From Neocallimastix lanati (nom. inval.) (Eukaryota; Neocallimastigomycota; Neocallimastigomycetes; Neocallimastigales; Neocallimastigaceae): a stretch of 64,000 nt of DNA. Under the pieces are notes generated by a model, which saw nothing but the letters and a program-made list of their open reading frames with translations, made no database searches and had not been told where the DNA came from. Within the stretch, counting starts at the first letter, position 1; each line of letters starts with the position of its first letter. Location of the stretch: the NCBI GenBank assembly GCA_016946835.1, contig JACVTC010000001.1, forward strand, positions 3,448,501-3,512,500, given 5' to 3'. Below, in pieces: positions 62,258 through 64,000 of this stretch. Position numbers and translations under genes: made by a program.

Positions 62258-62677
62258 TAATATAAATTATCAAATATTAATTTTTAAAAAAAATTTTTTT
62301 TTTATTTCTTTTTTAATTTTAATTTTATTGCTATTTTTATTCAGATTTTAATTTTTACTTTTTATTTTAACTTTTTATTATTTATTTATTTATTTATTTA
62401 TTAACATAATAATTTTGACTCATTAATAAATTGAATAGTAAAGGTTTATGTACAGGAATTTCGAAAATAATATAAATTATCAAATATTAATTTTTAAAAA
62501 AAATTTTTTTTTTATTTCTTTTTTAATTTTAATTTTATTGCTATTTTTATTCAGATTTTAATTTTTACTTTTTATTTTAACTTTTTATTATTTATTTATT
62601 TATTTATTTATTAACATAATAATTTTGACTCATTAATAAATTGAATAGTAAAGGTTTATGTACAGGAATTTCGAAAA
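62258..62677. repeat. 210-bp tandem duplication, two apparently identical copies
   Basis: 62258-62467 and 62468-62677 match base for base as far as I compared, including the non-repetitive part GGTTTATGTACAGGAATTTC. It lies just downstream (3') of the second ankyrin gene. Confidence 0.92.
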
Positions 62678-62765
62678 TATTAATTATAAAAAAAAAATAA
62701 AGATATAAATATTATATAAATATTATATAAATATTTATATATTTTCACTCTTATTCTTAATTTAC

Positions 62766-64000
62766 TTATAAAATGAGAGTTAGAGCCACAGATAGTTGTA
62801 ATACTGCTTGTCTTGAATCTCTTGGACCAAATCGATATTCATTATTATTTGTGGATTCATTCAATTTACCAATTTTTTCTTCGTAAATATGTTTTAATCT
62901 TTTCATTGTTTTTGGATCTAAAGGATGCTCAGAATAACGATTTCCCATATATGGTAATAGATTTTTTATAGTTTCTTTATATTCTAAATTTGGATTTCCT
63001 TTAAAATGCATAATATTTTCATTTTCATTTTTATTTTTGACACTGGAGCTACTACTGCTACTGCTTTGAGAACTGGAAGAATTCGTTAGGCAATTCACCA
63101 AATCATCATTTTTCTTTTCTTTGGCAATATCAATTGGGGTAAGACCATCATTATTTTTAATATTTATATCAGCTTTCGTCTTAATTAATAATTTAATAAT
63201 AAATGTATTTTCAATATCTACTGCATAATGAAGAGCAGTATTTCCCAAACAATCTTGTTGATTAACAAAAATAGGATATTCAATTAAGGTTGCTATAGCT
63301 TTTGAACAATCCAATTTGGTAGCAATAATTAATGCATTTTCATTTCTATTATTGACATTATTAATTATATTAACATTATTTTCTATAACTCGTTCAATCA
63401 TTTGCTGCATATTATTCATTGCACAAAGCATTAGCATAGTATTACCATTATTATCAATATATTCCAAATCAAATGATGGGTATTTTAAGAATTGTCTTAT
63501 ACCTACAAATCCTTCACTTTTTAAACAAAGTGAAGAGGCACTTTCTCCATATTTATTTTTAACTGATAAATCAATGCCTTTATGATATCTCATGACATAT
63601 CCTAAAGTATAATAATCTTTAGCTAATAAAAATACCATGATAGCAGTATTTTCATCTTCATCCACTGGAATACTGAAATTACAATTTAAGTGTACAAAGG
63701 AAGTCAAAATATTAACTTGATCTCTTAATAAAAAATTAAAATTGTCATACTTTTCACAGTAAATTTTTTTTAAGATGATGGAAAGGGCAGATTCCCCTTT
63801 TTTATTAATATAATCATAATTACAGTTTCTCATATTTAATTTACGAAGTTCATTATCTCTATTTTTTCTTGTTAATATCATTGCTGGAGTTTGAAGATCT
63901 TCATCATGCATATTCACATTAATATTTTTATTTACTAGTAATGTTTGAATACTTTCAAAAATATCATATTTACAACAGTAAAGAAGCGCAGTTTCACCTT
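62766..64000 (-). CDS. ankyrin-repeat protein, 5' end outside the window
   Basis: The frame stays open to the window edge (the extra N-terminal part reads GETALLYCCKYD...NKNINVNMHDEDLQTP), so the gene begins beyond 64000; no start inside is needed. At least 411 residues are visible. Ankyrin repeats show GESALSIILKK, GNTMLMLCAM, NENALIIATK, GNTALHYAVD and GLTPIDIAKEKK. After the last repeat comes a Ser-rich linker (poly-Ser at about 63042-63080) and a C-terminal segment with NLLPYMGNRYSEHP, a charged helix and RFGPRDSRQAVLQLS. This last part is not recognised, but the linker suggests a separate small domain. It is transcribed toward the ankyrin gene at 58828-60726; both probably belong to an expanded ankyrin family in this genome. 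Confidence 0.88.
   Translation of the reverse strand, partial: GETALLYCCKYDIFESIQTLLVNKNINVNMHDEDLQTPAMILTRKNRDNELRKLNMRNCNYDYINKKGESALSIILKKIYCEKYDNFNFLLRDQVNILTSFVHLNCNFSIPVDEDENTAIMVFLLAKDYYTLGYVMRYHKGIDLSVKNKYGESASSLCLKSEGFVGIRQFLKYPSFDLEYIDNNGNTMLMLCAMNNMQQMIERVIENNVNIINNVNNRNENALIIATKLDCSKAIATLIEYPIFVNQQDCLGNTALHYAVDIENTFIIKLLIKTKADINIKNNDGLTPIDIAKEKKNDDLVNCLTNSSSSQSSSSSSSSVKNKNENENIMHFKGNPNLEYKETIKNLLPYMGNRYSEHPLDPKTMKRLKHIYEEKIGKLNESTNNNEYRFGPRDSRQAVLQLSVALTLIL

Noticed and set aside
63915-63917. start of the second ankyrin gene inside the window
   Set aside because: The codon at 63917 is GTG and the frame remains open with ankyrin-like sequence to the window edge.

Overview
The window looks like nuclear DNA of a eukaryote with an extremely A+T-rich genome. 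The best fit is an anaerobic gut fungus (Neocallimastigomycota). This is inferred from several features together: near-continuous A/T intergenic DNA full of poly(A)/poly(T) runs and microsatellites; short GT-AG introns; an SNG1/DUF3533 membrane-protein pair of fungal type; large ankyrin and MATH-repeat proteins; and single genes of bacterial type (UvrA-like ATPase, SMR exporter, peroxiredoxin-glutaredoxin fusion) that suggest horizontal transfer. Dictyostelids and other AT-rich protists are not formally excluded. No rRNA, tRNA, CRISPR array or bacterial operon structure was seen.

Layout. 0-5 kb: AT desert, then a peroxiredoxin-glutaredoxin fusion gene with one intron (3194-4181). 5-12 kb: decayed non-LTR retrotransposons (LINE-B copy 1; a more divergent LINE-C remnant) and a 119-bp direct repeat flanking 2 kb. 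12-17 kb: a (TTTTTA)n microsatellite and a small LTR-type fossil. 17-25 kb: two tandem SNG1/DUF3533 paralogues, one with an intron and one without, separated by 4.4 kb of AT DNA holding a heptanucleotide satellite. 25.6-31 kb: a nearly complete LINE (LINE-A) bounded by a 13-bp target-site duplication and followed by a 5'-truncated LINE-C tail. 31.35 kb: an SMR (Gdx/SugE-type) exporter gene. 32-43 kb: a second heptanucleotide satellite, LINE-B copy 2 on the minus strand, a decayed Ty3/gypsy fossil on the minus strand and a perfect 41-bp inverted repeat. 43.2-50.2 kb: a reconstructed 19-exon gene of about 1302 residues with five MATH repeat modules, an SH3-like domain and a Pro/Tyr/Gln-rich tail. 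51-54 kb: LINE-B copy 3 joined to a 5'-truncated LINE-A copy, a 46-bp minisatellite and a further LINE scrap. 55.4-57.9 kb: an intronless class II UvrA-like gene. 58.8-64 kb: two ankyrin-repeat genes on the minus strand, the second running off the right edge.

How the genes relate. There is no operon logic; each gene is separately spaced in AT-rich DNA. A loose theme is stress and toxic-compound handling: a peroxidase with its built-in glutaredoxin, an SMR exporter, SNG1-like membrane proteins and a UvrA-type ATPase lacking the UvrB-binding region. The MATH and ankyrin proteins are interaction scaffolds. The most notable structure is the MATH gene. Its three-exon, phase-1-bounded module is repeated five times, and a weak splice donor lies just before an in-frame stop, which would separate a MATH-only form from a MATH-SH3-proline-rich form.
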